Origin: Chromobacterium rhizoryzae
Lineage (GTDB): Bacteria > Pseudomonadota > Gammaproteobacteria > Burkholderiales > Chromobacteriaceae
DNA length: 64,000 bases
NCBI RefSeq assembly: GCF_020544465.1
Contig: NZ_CP066126.1
Location: 5,146,001 to 5,210,000, forward strand
Reading direction: 5' to 3'
The position numbers and the translations under genes were made by a program. How positions within the stretch are numbered: position 1 is the first letter of the stretch; each line of letters begins with the position of its first letter. Positions 24,643-34,402 of this stretch are shown in pieces. A model generated the notes under the pieces. The model did not search any database, had not been told where the DNA came from, and saw nothing but the letters and a program-made list of their open reading frames with translations.

Positions 24643-25215
24643 TCAAGCCGCCTGGTTCAAGCTGGCCCTCACCCTTTGCGCCAGCAAATCCAGCTGCAGC
24701 CAGCCCTCCTCCCACTGCCCGTGGCCGGACTCCACATTGATGTGGCCGGCCTGGCGCAGCCAGGCGATGGGCGCGCGCCAGTAACCGGCCAGCCGCGCCG
24801 CGCGCGGGGTCTTGCAGAAGGGATCGTTGCTGCTCGCCACCATTCTGGCGGGAAACGGCAGGGCTTGGCGCGGCGTCGGCGCAAAGCCCATCAGCTCGCG
24901 CGGCACGAAGGGCCGCTCCACGTCCGCCGGCGCCACCAGCAAGGCGCCGGCGATCCGCCGCGGATGGCGCTGGGCGTAATGCGCCACCGCCACGCAACCC
25001 AGGCTGTGGGCGATGACGATGACCGGCTTGCGCGTCCGGTCCAGCGCCTGATCCAAACCCCGCAGCCAGTCGTCCAGCTGCGGCGCGTCCCAATCGCCCA
25101 CCTCCACCCGCGCGGCGTTCAAGCGGCGTTGCCAATGGCTTTGCCAGTGCCGCGGGCCGGAGTTGCGCCAGCCGGGCTGAATGATCAAGTCGAAATCCGC
25201 CAGCGAAGGTTCCAT
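24643..25215 (-). CDS. RBBP9/YdeN-type serine hydrolase
   Basis: A 190-residue alpha/beta hydrolase. IIQPGWRNSGPRHWQSHW is the family's N-terminal signature, H-S-L-G-C the nucleophile elbow, SSNDPFC carries the acid and AGHINVESGHG the catalytic His. Substrates of bacterial members are not known. It faces away from the sulfate-binding protein gene. Confidence 0.88.
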   Translation of the reverse strand: MEPSLADFDLIIQPGWRNSGPRHWQSHWQRRLNAARVEVGDWDAPQLDDWLRGLDQALDRTRKPVIVIAHSLGCVAVAHYAQRHPRRIAGALLVAPADVERPFVPRELMGFAPTPRQALPFPARMVASSNDPFCKTPRAARLAGYWRAPIAWLRQAGHINVESGHGQWEEGWLQLDLLAQRVRASLNQAA

Positions 25216-25425
25216 CGCTCAGCTCCTCAAAGGGGGAACTCGCACTGTAGAATGACTTTGATATTCTTGGAAATGATATTGAACGAGAAACTTATTCCCG
25301 ATTCCTCTAAAAGATCGCGCCATTACATAGACTTATTTGGAATTTAAAGATAAAAAACAATCACTTCTGGCGCTAAAACATTTCTGATTAGATGCATCCA
25401 TCGCTTGCCTCCTCAGGACACCGCC

Positions 25426-26424
25426 ATGCCACGTCATACCTTCCGCCACGCCCTGCTGTCTCTCGCCCTGTTCGGCGCCGCCACGCCGCTGCTGGCCGCC
25501 GAGCTGCTCAACGTTTCTTACGACCCCACCCGCGAGCTGTATCAGGACGTCAACAAGGCTTTCGCCGAGCAATGGAAGAAACAGGGCGGCGACGTCGCCA
25601 TCAAGCAATCGCACGGCGGCTCCGGCAAGCAATCGCTGGCCATCCAGCACGGCCTGGAAGCCGATGTGGCCACGCTGGCGCTGGCCTACGACATCGACGT
25701 GCTGGCGGACCAGGGCCTGCTGCCCAAGAACTGGCAAAGCCGGCTGCCGGACAATAGCTCGCCCTACACCTCCACCATCGTGTTCCTGGTGCGCAAGGGC
25801 AACCCCAAGGGCATCCGCGACTGGGGCGATCTGATCAAGCCCGGCATCCAGGTGATCACGCCCAATCCCAAAACCTCCGGCGGCGCGCGCTGGAATTATC
25901 TGGCGGCCTGGGGCTACGCGCTGAAGCAGCCCGGCGGCAACGAGGCCAAGGCCCGCGCCTATGTCGGCGAACTGTACAAGCACGTGCCGGTGCTGGACAC
26001 CGGCGCGCGCGGCGCGACGCTGACCTTCGCCCAGCGCGGCTTGGGCGACGTGTTGCTGGCCTGGGAAAACGAGGCGGTGCTGGCGGTGAAGGAACTGGGT
26101 CCGGACAAATTCGACATCGTCACCCCTTCGCTGTCCATCCTGGCCGAACCGCCGGTGGCGGTGGTGGACAAGGTGGCCGACAAGAAAGGCAATCGCAAGC
26201 TGGCCGAAGCCTATCTGAAGTTCCTGTACACCCCGCAGGGACAGACCATCGCCGCGCAGAACTACTACCGGCCGCGCGACGCCAAGATCGCCGCGCAATA
26301 CGCGGGCCAGTTCCCCAAGGTCAAGCTGTTCACCCTGAAAGACACTTTCGGCGATTGGCGCGGCGCCCAGCACAAACACTTCGCCGACGGCGGCGTGTTT
26401 GATCAGCTCATCACCAAGAAATAA
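25426..26424 (+). CDS. sbp: Sulfate/thiosulfate-binding periplasmic protein
   Basis: A 332-residue protein with a signal peptide (to about residue 24). Family signatures are [42 protein letters not shown] and [12 protein letters not shown]. It delivers sulfate or thiosulfate to the CysTWA transporter, whose genes are not in this window. A 210-base AT-rich upstream region probably carries its promoter; control by CysB is expected from the family but no site was verified. Confidence 0.93.
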   Translation: MPRHTFRHALLSLALFGAATPLLAAELLNVSYDPTRELYQDVNKAFAEQWKKQGGDVAIKQSHGGSGKQSLAIQHGLEADVATLALAYDIDVLADQGLLPKNWQSRLPDNSSPYTSTIVFLVRKGNPKGIRDWGDLIKPGIQVITPNPKTSGGARWNYLAAWGYALKQPGGNEAKARAYVGELYKHVPVLDTGARGATLTFAQRGLGDVLLAWENEAVLAVKELGPDKFDIVTPSLSILAEPPVAVVDKVADKKGNRKLAEAYLKFLYTPQGQTIAAQNYYRPRDAKIAAQYAGQFPKVKLFTLKDTFGDWRGAQHKHFADGGVFDQLITKK

Positions 26425-26440
26425 CCCGCCCCTCAACGCG

Positions 26441-26465
26441 AACAGCCCGGCAAAGCCGGGCTGTT
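26441..26465. terminator. Terminator after sbp
   Basis: An 11-bp stem AACAGCCCGGC / GCCGGGCTGTT with loop AAA, between sbp and the convergent metallopeptidase gene. Confidence 0.75.
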
Positions 26466-26485
26466 GTCAATGCGGGAAACGCGGA

Positions 26486-26983
26486 TCAGGCCATCTGGCT
26501 TTCTCTCCAGGTCAGCCACACCCGCATGTCGAACTCCAGCTGGTGGTAGTCCGGCTCCATGTGGCAGCACAGCTGGTAGAAGGCCTTGTTGTGGTCCTTC
26601 TCCTTCAGGTGGGCCAGCTCATGCACCACGATCATGCGCAGGAAGGGCAAGGGCGCGTCGCGAAACAGCGCGGCGACGCGGATTTCGTTCTTGGTCTTCA
26701 GCTTGCCGCCCTGCACCCGCGACACAAAGGTATTGGTGCCCAGCGTGCCCTTGACCGGATGCTGCTGGCTGTCGTACCTCACCTTGGCCGGCAAGGCGGC
26801 GTTCTTCAGATAACGCAGCTTGATCTCGGACACGTACTGATACAGCGCCTTGTCCGTCTGCACATCGTGGCTCTCCGGATACTTGCGCGCCAGCCAGCCG
26901 CCCAGCTGGCCGGAATCCAGCAGCGCCTGCACCTGGCCGAGCAAGGCGGCGGGATAATGCTGCAAATAGTTGAGGGTAGACAT
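26486..26983 (-). CDS. YgjP-type zinc metallopeptidase
   Basis: A 165-residue protein. The zinc motif H-E-L-A-H (in VVHELAHLKEKDHNKAFY) and downstream acidic residues (MEPDY..LE) match the YgjP/WLM-like metal-dependent hydrolase group. The N-terminal half has a helical region that positions the substrate in relatives. Substrate unknown. Single gene. Confidence 0.85.
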   Translation of the reverse strand: MSTLNYLQHYPAALLGQVQALLDSGQLGGWLARKYPESHDVQTDKALYQYVSEIKLRYLKNAALPAKVRYDSQQHPVKGTLGTNTFVSRVQGGKLKTKNEIRVAALFRDAPLPFLRMIVVHELAHLKEKDHNKAFYQLCCHMEPDYHQLEFDMRVWLTWRESQMA

Positions 26984-27037
26984 CGCGCCATTGTAAAACG
27001 ACTGCGCGATCAGGTGTTGCCGCGGCGCAAACCGGCA

Positions 27038-27565
27038 TTACAGCAAGCAGGACGGATCGTCCCACTGATAACTGAGCGCCAGCGCGCGCCGGCCGCCGAC
27101 GGTGTCCACCTCGCAAGGCGCGGACGCCTCGCCGCCCAGCGCCCGGTAAAAGGCGCAGGCGTCCCGATTGGCCTGGTAGGCCCACAGAAACAAGGGCCGC
27201 CCCGGCGCGACGCGCAAGGCCTCCGCCGCCGCCGCCGCCATCAGCGCGCGGCCGATGCCGCGTCCCTGCTGCCCGGCCTTCACATGCAGATTATCCAGAT
27301 ACACGCCCCGCTCCGGCGCCTCGTCCGGCAATAGGCAAACAAAGCCCGCCGGCTCATCCTGCCACAGCGCCAGCCGCACCCACAGCGCGCCCGGCGCGGC
27401 GAAGCGCTCCCGCCACATGGCCAGGCGTTCGTCCGCGGCGCGCAAATCCAGATATTCGTCCGGCAAGATGCCGCGATAATGCTCTTGCCAACTGGCGACA
27501 TGCAGCGCCGCGATCCGCTCGGCGTCCCGAGCGTCAGCCGCTCGCAACAACAAACCCTGATTCAT
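27038..27565 (-). CDS. GNAT acetyltransferase
   Basis: A 175-residue GNAT enzyme with LRAADARDAERIAALHVASW at the N-terminus and the acetyl-CoA loop VKAGQQGRGIGRALM at about residues 97-111. The W-Q-E-H-Y-R-G-I-L-P block is common in a broad group of uncharacterised acetyltransferases. GGGGAG precedes the ATG at 27565. Divergent from the monooxygenase-like gene at 27680. Confidence 0.85.
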   Translation of the reverse strand: MNQGLLLRAADARDAERIAALHVASWQEHYRGILPDEYLDLRAADERLAMWRERFAAPGALWVRLALWQDEPAGFVCLLPDEAPERGVYLDNLHVKAGQQGRGIGRALMAAAAAEALRVAPGRPLFLWAYQANRDACAFYRALGGEASAPCEVDTVGGRRALALSYQWDDPSCLL

Positions 27566-27679
27566 GTTCGCTCCCCTTGCCGCGGTGGTTCCACACCGGC
27601 GGTCCAACTGGCTCTGGCCAAGGCCGCCGGCAATCGAGACAATACCGATACCGCCTACCTTATGCGAGGAAGACTTTCC

Positions 27680-27985
27680 ATGCATGTCGTGATTTTTCGC
27701 GCCGCCACGCGGCAACTGGATGCGGAATACTCCGCGGTCGCCCAGCAGATGCGCCGGCTGGCCATGGAGCACTTCGGCTGCCTCGCCTTTGTTTCCGCCT
27801 GTGAAGACGGCCAGGAAATCGCCTTATCCTACTGGCCGGACGCCGACAGCATCCGCGCCTGGAAGGCGCATGCCGACCACGTGCTGGCGCAGCAACTGGG
27901 ACGGGAGCGCTGGTATCGGCAATACCGGGTGGAGGTGGCCTGTATCGAACGCAGCTATGAATGGACCTTGGACGCGTCAGACTGA
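27680..27985 (+). CDS. Antibiotic-biosynthesis-monooxygenase-fold protein
   Basis: A 101-residue single-domain protein of the dimeric ferredoxin-like ABM fold (MHVVIFRA.., GCLAFVSACEDGQEIALSYW, IRAWKAHADHVLAQQLGRE, WY..YRVEVA..ER.Y). The ISYW-IRAWK-H pattern is typical. Catalytic role unknown. AGGA lies before the ATG at 27680; an ATG six codons earlier is possible. Confidence 0.8.
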   Translation: MHVVIFRAATRQLDAEYSAVAQQMRRLAMEHFGCLAFVSACEDGQEIALSYWPDADSIRAWKAHADHVLAQQLGRERWYRQYRVEVACIERSYEWTLDASD

Positions 27986-28002
27986 GGTCCGCGGCATGGC
28001 GC

Positions 28003-28018
28003 TGTTTCACGTGGAACC
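28003..28018. other. ParB-site (parS)-like palindrome 3
   Basis: TGTTTCACGTGGAACC; the core is the reverse complement of the single-substitution variant seen in sites 1 and 5. Intergenic, 18 bases after the ABM-fold gene. Confidence 0.75.
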
Positions 28019-28128
28019 GGACCGTGGCGCGACTAGCCGCTTTTTATCCGCGCCCACGCTTTCTTTAGCCGCTTTTTACGCGCCGGAGCCTAGCATGCAG
28101 CCAAGATCCCACTGCGAGGCCCTTGCCG

Positions 28129-28332
28129 ATGAGCGCAAGCAAACCCGTCCGCCGCGCGCTGCCGACGCGCGGCATTCCCGACTATCTGCCGGACGATGAC
28201 GCGGCGCCCTTGGCGCTGCGCCGTTATATTCTCAACGCCCGCTTTCCGGCCGCGTCCGCCCGGACCCCGCCCGATGGCGGCTGGCGAGCGTCCTTGCGCG
28301 CCTGGTGGCGCTTGGTGAGCGCGCGGCGATGA
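28129..28332 (+). CDS. Small basic protein of unknown function, first of a coupled pair
   Basis: A 67-residue Arg-rich frame starting MSASKPVRR and ending SLRAWWRLVSARR. GAGG lies about eight bases upstream. Its TGA overlaps the ATG of the next small frame (ATGA), which favours real translation. No family recognised. Confidence 0.5.
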   Translation: MSASKPVRRALPTRGIPDYLPDDDAAPLALRRYILNARFPAASARTPPDGGWRASLRAWWRLVSARR

Positions 28333-28490
28333 AGCGCGGCGATCTCGCCCTGCGCCACCGCCGGCTATTGCACGCCTACGCCCAGGCCCGCCATCAGGAT
28401 AGGCCCTGGCTCAAACGCAAGACGCGGCTGCCGCGCGCGGCCCAAACGGGCTTGCTGCAGCGGCTGCGCGCCTGGCTACGTCTTATTTGA
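28329..28490 (+). CDS. Small basic protein of unknown function, second of a coupled pair
   Basis: A 53-residue very basic frame starting MKRGDLALRHRRLL and ending RLRAWLRLI. Its ending resembles that of the preceding frame (SLRAWWRLVS), hinting at a shared origin. Start is by ATGA overlap. The 3' end overlaps the convergent yaeQ-type gene by 8 bases. Confidence 0.45.
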   Translation: MKRGDLALRHRRLLHAYAQARHQDRPWLKRKTRLPRAAQTGLLQRLRAWLRLI

Positions 28491-29019
28491 GCCGCAGCGG
28501 CTCCACCAGCACATTGTTGGACTCGTCGGCCAGCCACATCTGACCGTCCTGGATGGTGGCGCTCAACTGCATGCTGCGCTGGCAGATGGCGACCAGTTCC
28601 GCCAGCGTGGCCGTCTCGACGCGAAACACGCTGAGCTTGTCCAGCCGGGCCAGCTTGTTCTCCATCTGCGGCCACCACACTTCGCTGGCGCGGCCGCCGT
28701 AGCTGTACAACACCACGCGCTCGGCGCGGCTGCACGCTTTCTTCAGCCGTTTTTCGTCGGGCTCGCCCAGTTCCACCCACAACTCGATCTCGTCGGCATA
28801 GTTTTTCTGCCACAACTCGGGCTCGTCGTCGGCGCTCAGACCGCGGCTGAATTGCAGGGTTTCGCTGGCGTTGAGCGCAAAGGCGGCCAGACGCAGCATC
28901 ATGCGTTCCATGGTTTCGGACGGATGCTGGGCCAGCGTCAGCTGATGACTGGCGTAATAGCCGCGATCCATGTCGGATACGGCGAGATTGGCTTTATAAA
29001 TGGTGGCGGACAGGGCCAT
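28483..29019 (-). CDS. yaeQ: YaeQ family protein
   Basis: A 178-residue protein. Hallmarks are MALSATIYKANLAVSDMDRG, YY..H.LTLAQHPSETMERM, KNYADEIELWVELGEPDEKR and YSYGG. YaeQ has a PD-(D/E)XK-nuclease-like fold and in E. coli was linked to transcription elongation (RfaH suppression); its biochemical role is not settled. Single gene, with element A copy 4 about 100 bases upstream. Confidence 0.93.
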   Translation of the reverse strand: MALSATIYKANLAVSDMDRGYYASHQLTLAQHPSETMERMMLRLAAFALNASETLQFSRGLSADDEPELWQKNYADEIELWVELGEPDEKRLKKACSRAERVVLYSYGGRASEVWWPQMENKLARLDKLSVFRVETATLAELVAICQRSMQLSATIQDGQMWLADESNNVLVEPLRLK

Positions 29020-29121
29020 GCGGAAACCGGCTTTGCGAAAAAAGAAGCCATTGTACGGGGCCGCCGGCCATTGCGCCCGTTCAATCGCTAGACGGCGGGG
29101 CGCGCCGCCATGAACGGCCTC

Positions 29122-29259
29122 TTAGAACGCGTTTACGATCTCGCGGGCTAGAGCGAGACAAGACGAAAACGGCTGAGAAAGCGGAGTGTACACACGGTAC
29201 GAAGCGGTACTCACCGTGTGACGTCTGACGACGCGCAGCAGATCGTAAACAGGTTCTTA
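29122..29259 (-). mobile_element. Miniature inverted-repeat element A, copy 4 (on a stop codon)
   Basis: Ends GAACGCGTTTACGATCTCGC and GCAGATCGTAAACAGGTTC are inverted and flanked by TTA at 29122-29124 and 29257-29259. The second TTA is the TAA stop of the lysozyme-inhibitor gene read on the minus strand. The end that reads CTGCTGCGCGTCGTC abuts the stop. Confidence 0.88.
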
Positions 29260-29943
29260 AGGCGAAGGCTGGCTGGAGCAGTCCAAAGGTTCGCCGCGCC
29301 AGGTGATACTGGCCTCGCGGCCCTTGATCCACAGTTCCAGCCCCGGCGCCGCGTAACGCGCGCCGCTGCCGCTCAGGCCCTGATGCAGAATGGCGGTGGA
29401 GCCGTTGTACTCCAGCTTCACCGTGGGCGGGTGGGTGCGATAGAAGGTGGCCAGCACGGTGCGGGTGGCGTTGCCCTTGCAGACATAGCGCAAGGGCGTC
29501 AGCGACGGCGCCAGCCCCCAGGCCGCCTGCAATTGGGTGATGCGCATGATGTAGACGTCGCCCAGACACATATGCATGTCCTCGGTCTTGACGCAGTCCT
29601 TCAGACTTTTGACCCAGCGGCGCTGCTCGGCGATCAGCTTGGCCTCGGCCCCCGGCCGGCCTTGCTGGGCCTGTTCCAGCGCCAGGGCGTAGACCTTTTC
29701 CAGCCGATTGTCCTGGCGGGTCAGGCTGTCGTCCTGGCACACCATGGCCTCCACCGGATTGCCCGGCTTTTCGCAATTGAAATCGGTCGCCGCCGGCGGA
29801 TTGGCCTCCGCCGTGTCCTCGGCGGTCCTGCCGCTCTCCGCCGCGCGGCCGTGGCCGCCTTCCGACCCGCCCTTGCCGGCGGCCAGCGCCAAGGCCGGAC
29901 ACAATATGATCAAGCCGACCAGCCTATGGGCGGATCCAGGCAT
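29257..29943 (-). CDS. Two-domain periplasmic lysozyme inhibitor (LprI-like plus MliC-like)
   Basis: A 228-residue protein with a signal peptide (to about residue 22) and no lipobox. Residues about 50-140 are an LprI/DUF1311-type domain (C-E-K-P..P-V-E-A-M-V-C, AEQRRWVKSLKDC, C-L-G-D-V-Y-I-M-R). Residues about 150-228 match MliC/PliC inhibitors of C-type lysozyme (YVCKGN.., SGSGARYAAPGLELWIKG, A-S-I-T-W). Both domain families are linked to lysozyme inhibition, so this may be a double-headed defence against host lysozyme. The stop codon coincides with a miniature element. Confidence 0.82.
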   Translation of the reverse strand: MPGSAHRLVGLIILCPALALAAGKGGSEGGHGRAAESGRTAEDTAEANPPAATDFNCEKPGNPVEAMVCQDDSLTRQDNRLEKVYALALEQAQQGRPGAEAKLIAEQRRWVKSLKDCVKTEDMHMCLGDVYIMRITQLQAAWGLAPSLTPLRYVCKGNATRTVLATFYRTHPPTVKLEYNGSTAILHQGLSGSGARYAAPGLELWIKGREASITWRGEPLDCSSQPSP

Positions 29944-30321
29944 ACCGATTTCCTCTGAACTGCGTTATTCGCCGCCCATGCCGGGCGGACACATCAAAAC
30001 AGGGCATCTCTCCGCCGCGGGCCGATGCGCTCAACCCCGGCGACGTGACAGCATGATACCAGTTCGCCCATTCGCATTTATTAATAATATCGGCCGTCAA
30101 AAAGGCTTTTCGCGGCTCAGGATTCCGTTGGAATGGATATGACAATGCCGCGACAAGTTCCCAAACCGACAATTTGAAGGTAAACTCCGGCCTCTCGCGC
30201 GCAATTCCAATCTTTGCGCGTCGCGCGCGCTTCATCCCGAAGCGCCCATCGCATCCCTAACTTTTTCCCGTCAGCCTGGATTGGTTCGCACATACTGCGA
30301 TAGGCCGTCGCAGGAGCAAAC
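29944..30321. other. Divergent intergenic region, inhibitor gene / rhlE
   Basis: 378 bases without a supportable gene. The central part (about 30060-30110) is AT-rich and is the likeliest promoter area. An AGGAG ribosome site lies just before rhlE. Confidence 0.35.
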
Positions 30322-31752
<1,431 letters not shown>

Positions 31753-31755
<3 letters not shown>

Positions 31756-31898
31756 GAACCAGTTCATAGTCTGCTGTGCTTCGGCGATACGGCGTTGAAA
31801 ACAAGCTCAAGATGCTCATGTACCACGTGTACATTCCGCTTTTTCGCTTGTTTTCGCCTTGTCCCGCCCTTGTTCGCGAGACTTTGAACAGGCTCTAA
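31753..31898 (+). mobile_element. Miniature inverted-repeat element A, copy 5 (on the rhlE stop)
   Basis: TAA (31753-31755, the rhlE stop), then GAACCAGTTCATAGTCTGCT ... ACTTTGAACAGGCTC, then TAA (31896-31898). The interior has ATGCTCATGTACCACGTG and ACATTCCGCTTTTTCG. Confidence 0.88.
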
Positions 31899-32013
31899 GA
31901 CCCGCTAACAAAACCCCTGATCCAGCGTTGCGCCTCCTTGTCGTACGACTAGTACTGCCTACGTCGGCGCGCCTTGGCTCAGGTTCTCTGCGAGGTTTTG
32001 TTAGCGGCTCTAA
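31896..32013 (+). mobile_element. Miniature inverted-repeat element B, stacked behind element A
   Basis: Between TAA 31896-31898 and TAA 32011-32013 lies a 112-base segment with ends GACCCGCTAACAAAACC and GGTTTTGTTAGCGGCTC (16 of 17 positions complementary). It is a different family from element A but has the same TNA duplication. No coding capacity. Confidence 0.8.
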
Positions 32014-32211
32014 GCCCGCGCAAGCGGCGCCGCGCTTCTTCGCCGACCCCGCGGCGATGGAAGCGCTTTACGCCGGACGCCAAACCTGCCTACGATTCAG
32101 CAATAGGCCCTTGGGGCCGACAAGAATATCGAGCGGAGACGGCGCGCGCCGCGCTCCGCACGGGCAGCACGCATGCCGCGCGCACAGATCGAGCAAGGAT
32201 TCGGGGAAATG

Positions 32212-33009
32212 ATGAGACTTCGCAGCTGGCTGCTGGGCAGCCTGGCTGTAGTCCTGCTGGCGGCAGCTCAGCCGCAGGCCGCGCCACGTCTGAAAATCAC
32301 CCTGTCCAACCAGGAGTGGCCGCCCTATATGGGCAAGGAACTGCCGTACGACGGCATTTTGTCGCGTTTGGTCAAAGAGGCCTTCGCCCGCGCCAACGTC
32401 GACGTCGCCTTCCGTTACTACCCCAACAACCGCACGCTGCAATCGGCGCGCAACGGCACCGTGGACGGCAGCTTCGGCTGGGCGCCGACGCCGGAACGCA
32501 AACAGGACCTGCTGTTCACCCAACCGGTGTTGCATGCGCGCATGGTGTTTTTCCAGCGCCGCAGCGCCAGTTTTCCCTGGAACGATCTGTCCAATCTGCG
32601 CCACGCGCGGGTGGGCGTCACGGTCGGCAACTTCTATTCCGACGAGTTCAACCGGCAGGTCAAGGCCGGCCACCTGATTCCGGACATGGCGCCGGACGAC
32701 GTCACCAATCTGCGCAAGCTGCTGGCCGGCCGCATCGACTTATTCCCCATCGACGTGGAAGTGGGCCAATACCTGATCGCCCGCAACTTCCAGCCGCGGC
32801 TGGCCCAGCAATTGGAGCCGCAGAGCAAATCGTTCTGGGTGGCGCCGCTGCACGTGGTGATCTGGCGCAAACACCGCCAGGGCCCGGAGTTGGTGGAACG
32901 TTTCAATCGCGGCCTGAAGGCCTTGCAGGACAGCGGGGAGTTCGAGCGCATCGTGGCGGAGACCCGCGCCGCCAGCCTGGCCTACCACAAACCGATCAAG
33001 GCGCAGTGA
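32212..33009 (+). CDS. Periplasmic amino-acid-type solute-binding protein (orphan, second copy)
   Basis: A 265-residue protein with a signal peptide and SBP_bac_3 features (LSNQEWPPYMGKELPYDGIL, TVDGSFGWAPTPERKQDLLF, GRIDLFPIDVEVGQYLI). It resembles the protein at 21635-22438 in length and layout and likewise has no transporter genes nearby. GGGG lies five bases before the ATG at 32212; an ATG one codon earlier is possible. Ligand unknown. Confidence 0.82.
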   Translation: MRLRSWLLGSLAVVLLAAAQPQAAPRLKITLSNQEWPPYMGKELPYDGILSRLVKEAFARANVDVAFRYYPNNRTLQSARNGTVDGSFGWAPTPERKQDLLFTQPVLHARMVFFQRRSASFPWNDLSNLRHARVGVTVGNFYSDEFNRQVKAGHLIPDMAPDDVTNLRKLLAGRIDLFPIDVEVGQYLIARNFQPRLAQQLEPQSKSFWVAPLHVVIWRKHRQGPELVERFNRGLKALQDSGEFERIVAETRAASLAYHKPIKAQ

Positions 33010-33022
33010 AGCGAGAACGGCG

Positions 33023-33634
33023 CTAAGGCGCGTCCGCGCTGCTCAACACCACCGGCCGGCCGTGAAAATAGCCCTGGAACCAATGGAAGCCCAGCGCGCG
33101 GCAACGTTCGAACTGCTCGCGGCTGTCCACCTTTTCCGCCAGCAGGATGCCGTCGAAATCGCTCAATTGCGCCATCAGTTCCGGCAAGCGTTCCGCTTCC
33201 ACCGCCGCCACGTCCACTTTGACGATGTCCACCAGCGGCAGCATCGCCGCCTGATCCGGCCCCAGGTGGATCACGTCGTCCAACGCCAGGCGAAAGCCGC
33301 GCTGGCGCAACAAGGCCATGCGTTGCAGCAAGTCCTGGGTGACGGTCACCGTTTCCAGGATTTCCAACACCAGCCGCTCCGCCGGCAATTGGTCCAGGAT
33401 GGGATCTTGCAACAAATCGGCGCTGGCGTTGATGAAACCGGGGAACTGGCCCAACACATCCGCGCAGCCCAGCTCTCCGAAGGCGTTGCGCAGCACCTCG
33501 GCGCTGGCGAGCAGATCGTCGCGCACCAAGGCGAAATTGGCCGGGCTGGAACGGAACAATAGTTCATAGGCCACCAGCTGCTGCTGGCGGTCGACGATTG
33601 CCTGCCGGCCAAGATAACGTGAAGAATTAGGCAT
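33023..33634 (-). CDS. Degenerate stand-alone EAL-domain protein
   Basis: A 203-residue protein that resembles the EAL half of EAL-HDOD (YuxH-type) proteins: GRQAIVDRQQQLVAYELLFR, PAERLVLEILETV, FRLALDDV, VDIVKVD, LLAEKVDSREQFERCRALG, FHWFQGYFHGRPVV. The usual E-A-L/E-x-L metal residues are replaced (Y-E-L-L) and the HDOD half is absent, so it is probably a binding or scaffold protein rather than an active cyclic-di-GMP phosphodiesterase. Start at 33634 by alignment. Confidence 0.75.
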   Translation of the reverse strand: MPNSSRYLGRQAIVDRQQQLVAYELLFRSSPANFALVRDDLLASAEVLRNAFGELGCADVLGQFPGFINASADLLQDPILDQLPAERLVLEILETVTVTQDLLQRMALLRQRGFRLALDDVIHLGPDQAAMLPLVDIVKVDVAAVEAERLPELMAQLSDFDGILLAEKVDSREQFERCRALGFHWFQGYFHGRPVVLSSADAP

Positions 33635-33772
33635 GCCGACGATACTACAGGATATTGCCACCGCTGTTGGGCATCTCCTGCTGGTGCCGTCAAAAAATAT
33701 GACAGCTTATGCCTGACCATCGTCATTAAATGCGGTAAGGTTGCAAATTACCCTCAAGTCAGCGAGTCCGCC

Positions 33773-34387
33773 ATGTTGCCAACCCGACAAATTCCCCGCG
33801 AGGAGATCAAGGCGCTGCCGCTGTTCGCCGGCCTGACGCCGGAACAGGTGCGGCTGGCCGCCACGCCGGAGCTGGCCGCCGCCGCGTTGCGGGACCTGGC
33901 CGGCTGCGCGGAGCTGGGCTTCGACACCGAATCCCGCCCCACTTTCCACAAGGGCGAAAAACCGACCGGTCCGCACCTGGTCCAGCTGGCCTGCGACGAC
34001 CGCGCCTGGCTGTTCCCGGTGCAGGACGGCCAGTGCGCGCCGGAGCTGAAAACCCTGCTGGAAGACCCTCAGCGGCTCTTGGTGGGCTTCGAGCTCAGTT
34101 CGGACCAGACGCTGCTGCAACAGCGGCTGGGCATCCGCTGCGGCCGGGTGCTGGACCTGGTGGACCACTTCTCCAGCGACGATGCGCGCATCACCGTCGG
34201 CGCGGTGCAGGCGGTGGCGCGGCTGTTCGGCCAGTACTTCCGCAAATCCAAGAAGCTGTCCACCACCAACTGGTCCAAACTGCCGCTGACGCCGGCGCAA
34301 CAAGCCTACGCCGGCAACGACGCCTGGGTGGCGCTGCGGGTGTACCGCGAGCTGGACGCCCGCGGCGGTTTGCGGCGCGGCGGCTGA
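33773..34387 (+). CDS. DEDD-type 3'-5' exonuclease domain protein
   Basis: A 204-residue protein. LGFDTESRPTFHKGEKPTGP is the first exonuclease motif (D-x-E), with later acidic residues in LVGFELSSDQ and the C-terminal Y-A-G-N-D-A-W-V-A-L-R-V-Y (DEDDy). It is like the exonuclease part of RNase D without the HRDC domains. Probable roles are RNA trimming or DNA repair. Single gene, divergent from the EAL-like gene. Confidence 0.86.
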   Translation: MLPTRQIPREEIKALPLFAGLTPEQVRLAATPELAAAALRDLAGCAELGFDTESRPTFHKGEKPTGPHLVQLACDDRAWLFPVQDGQCAPELKTLLEDPQRLLVGFELSSDQTLLQQRLGIRCGRVLDLVDHFSSDDARITVGAVQAVARLFGQYFRKSKKLSTTNWSKLPLTPAQQAYAGNDAWVALRVYRELDARGGLRRGG

Positions 34388-34402
34388 AGCCGCGCCGGAA
34401 CA

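Noticed and set aside
27996..28199. Frame starting MALFHVEPD after the ABM-fold gene
   Set aside because: It covers a parS-like site and overlaps the better supported small frame at 28129; no ribosome site or family.
31816..31836. Palindrome GTACCACGTGTAC as another ParB site
   Set aside because: It contains CACGTG but lacks the GTTTC/GAAAC arms and belongs to the interior of element A.
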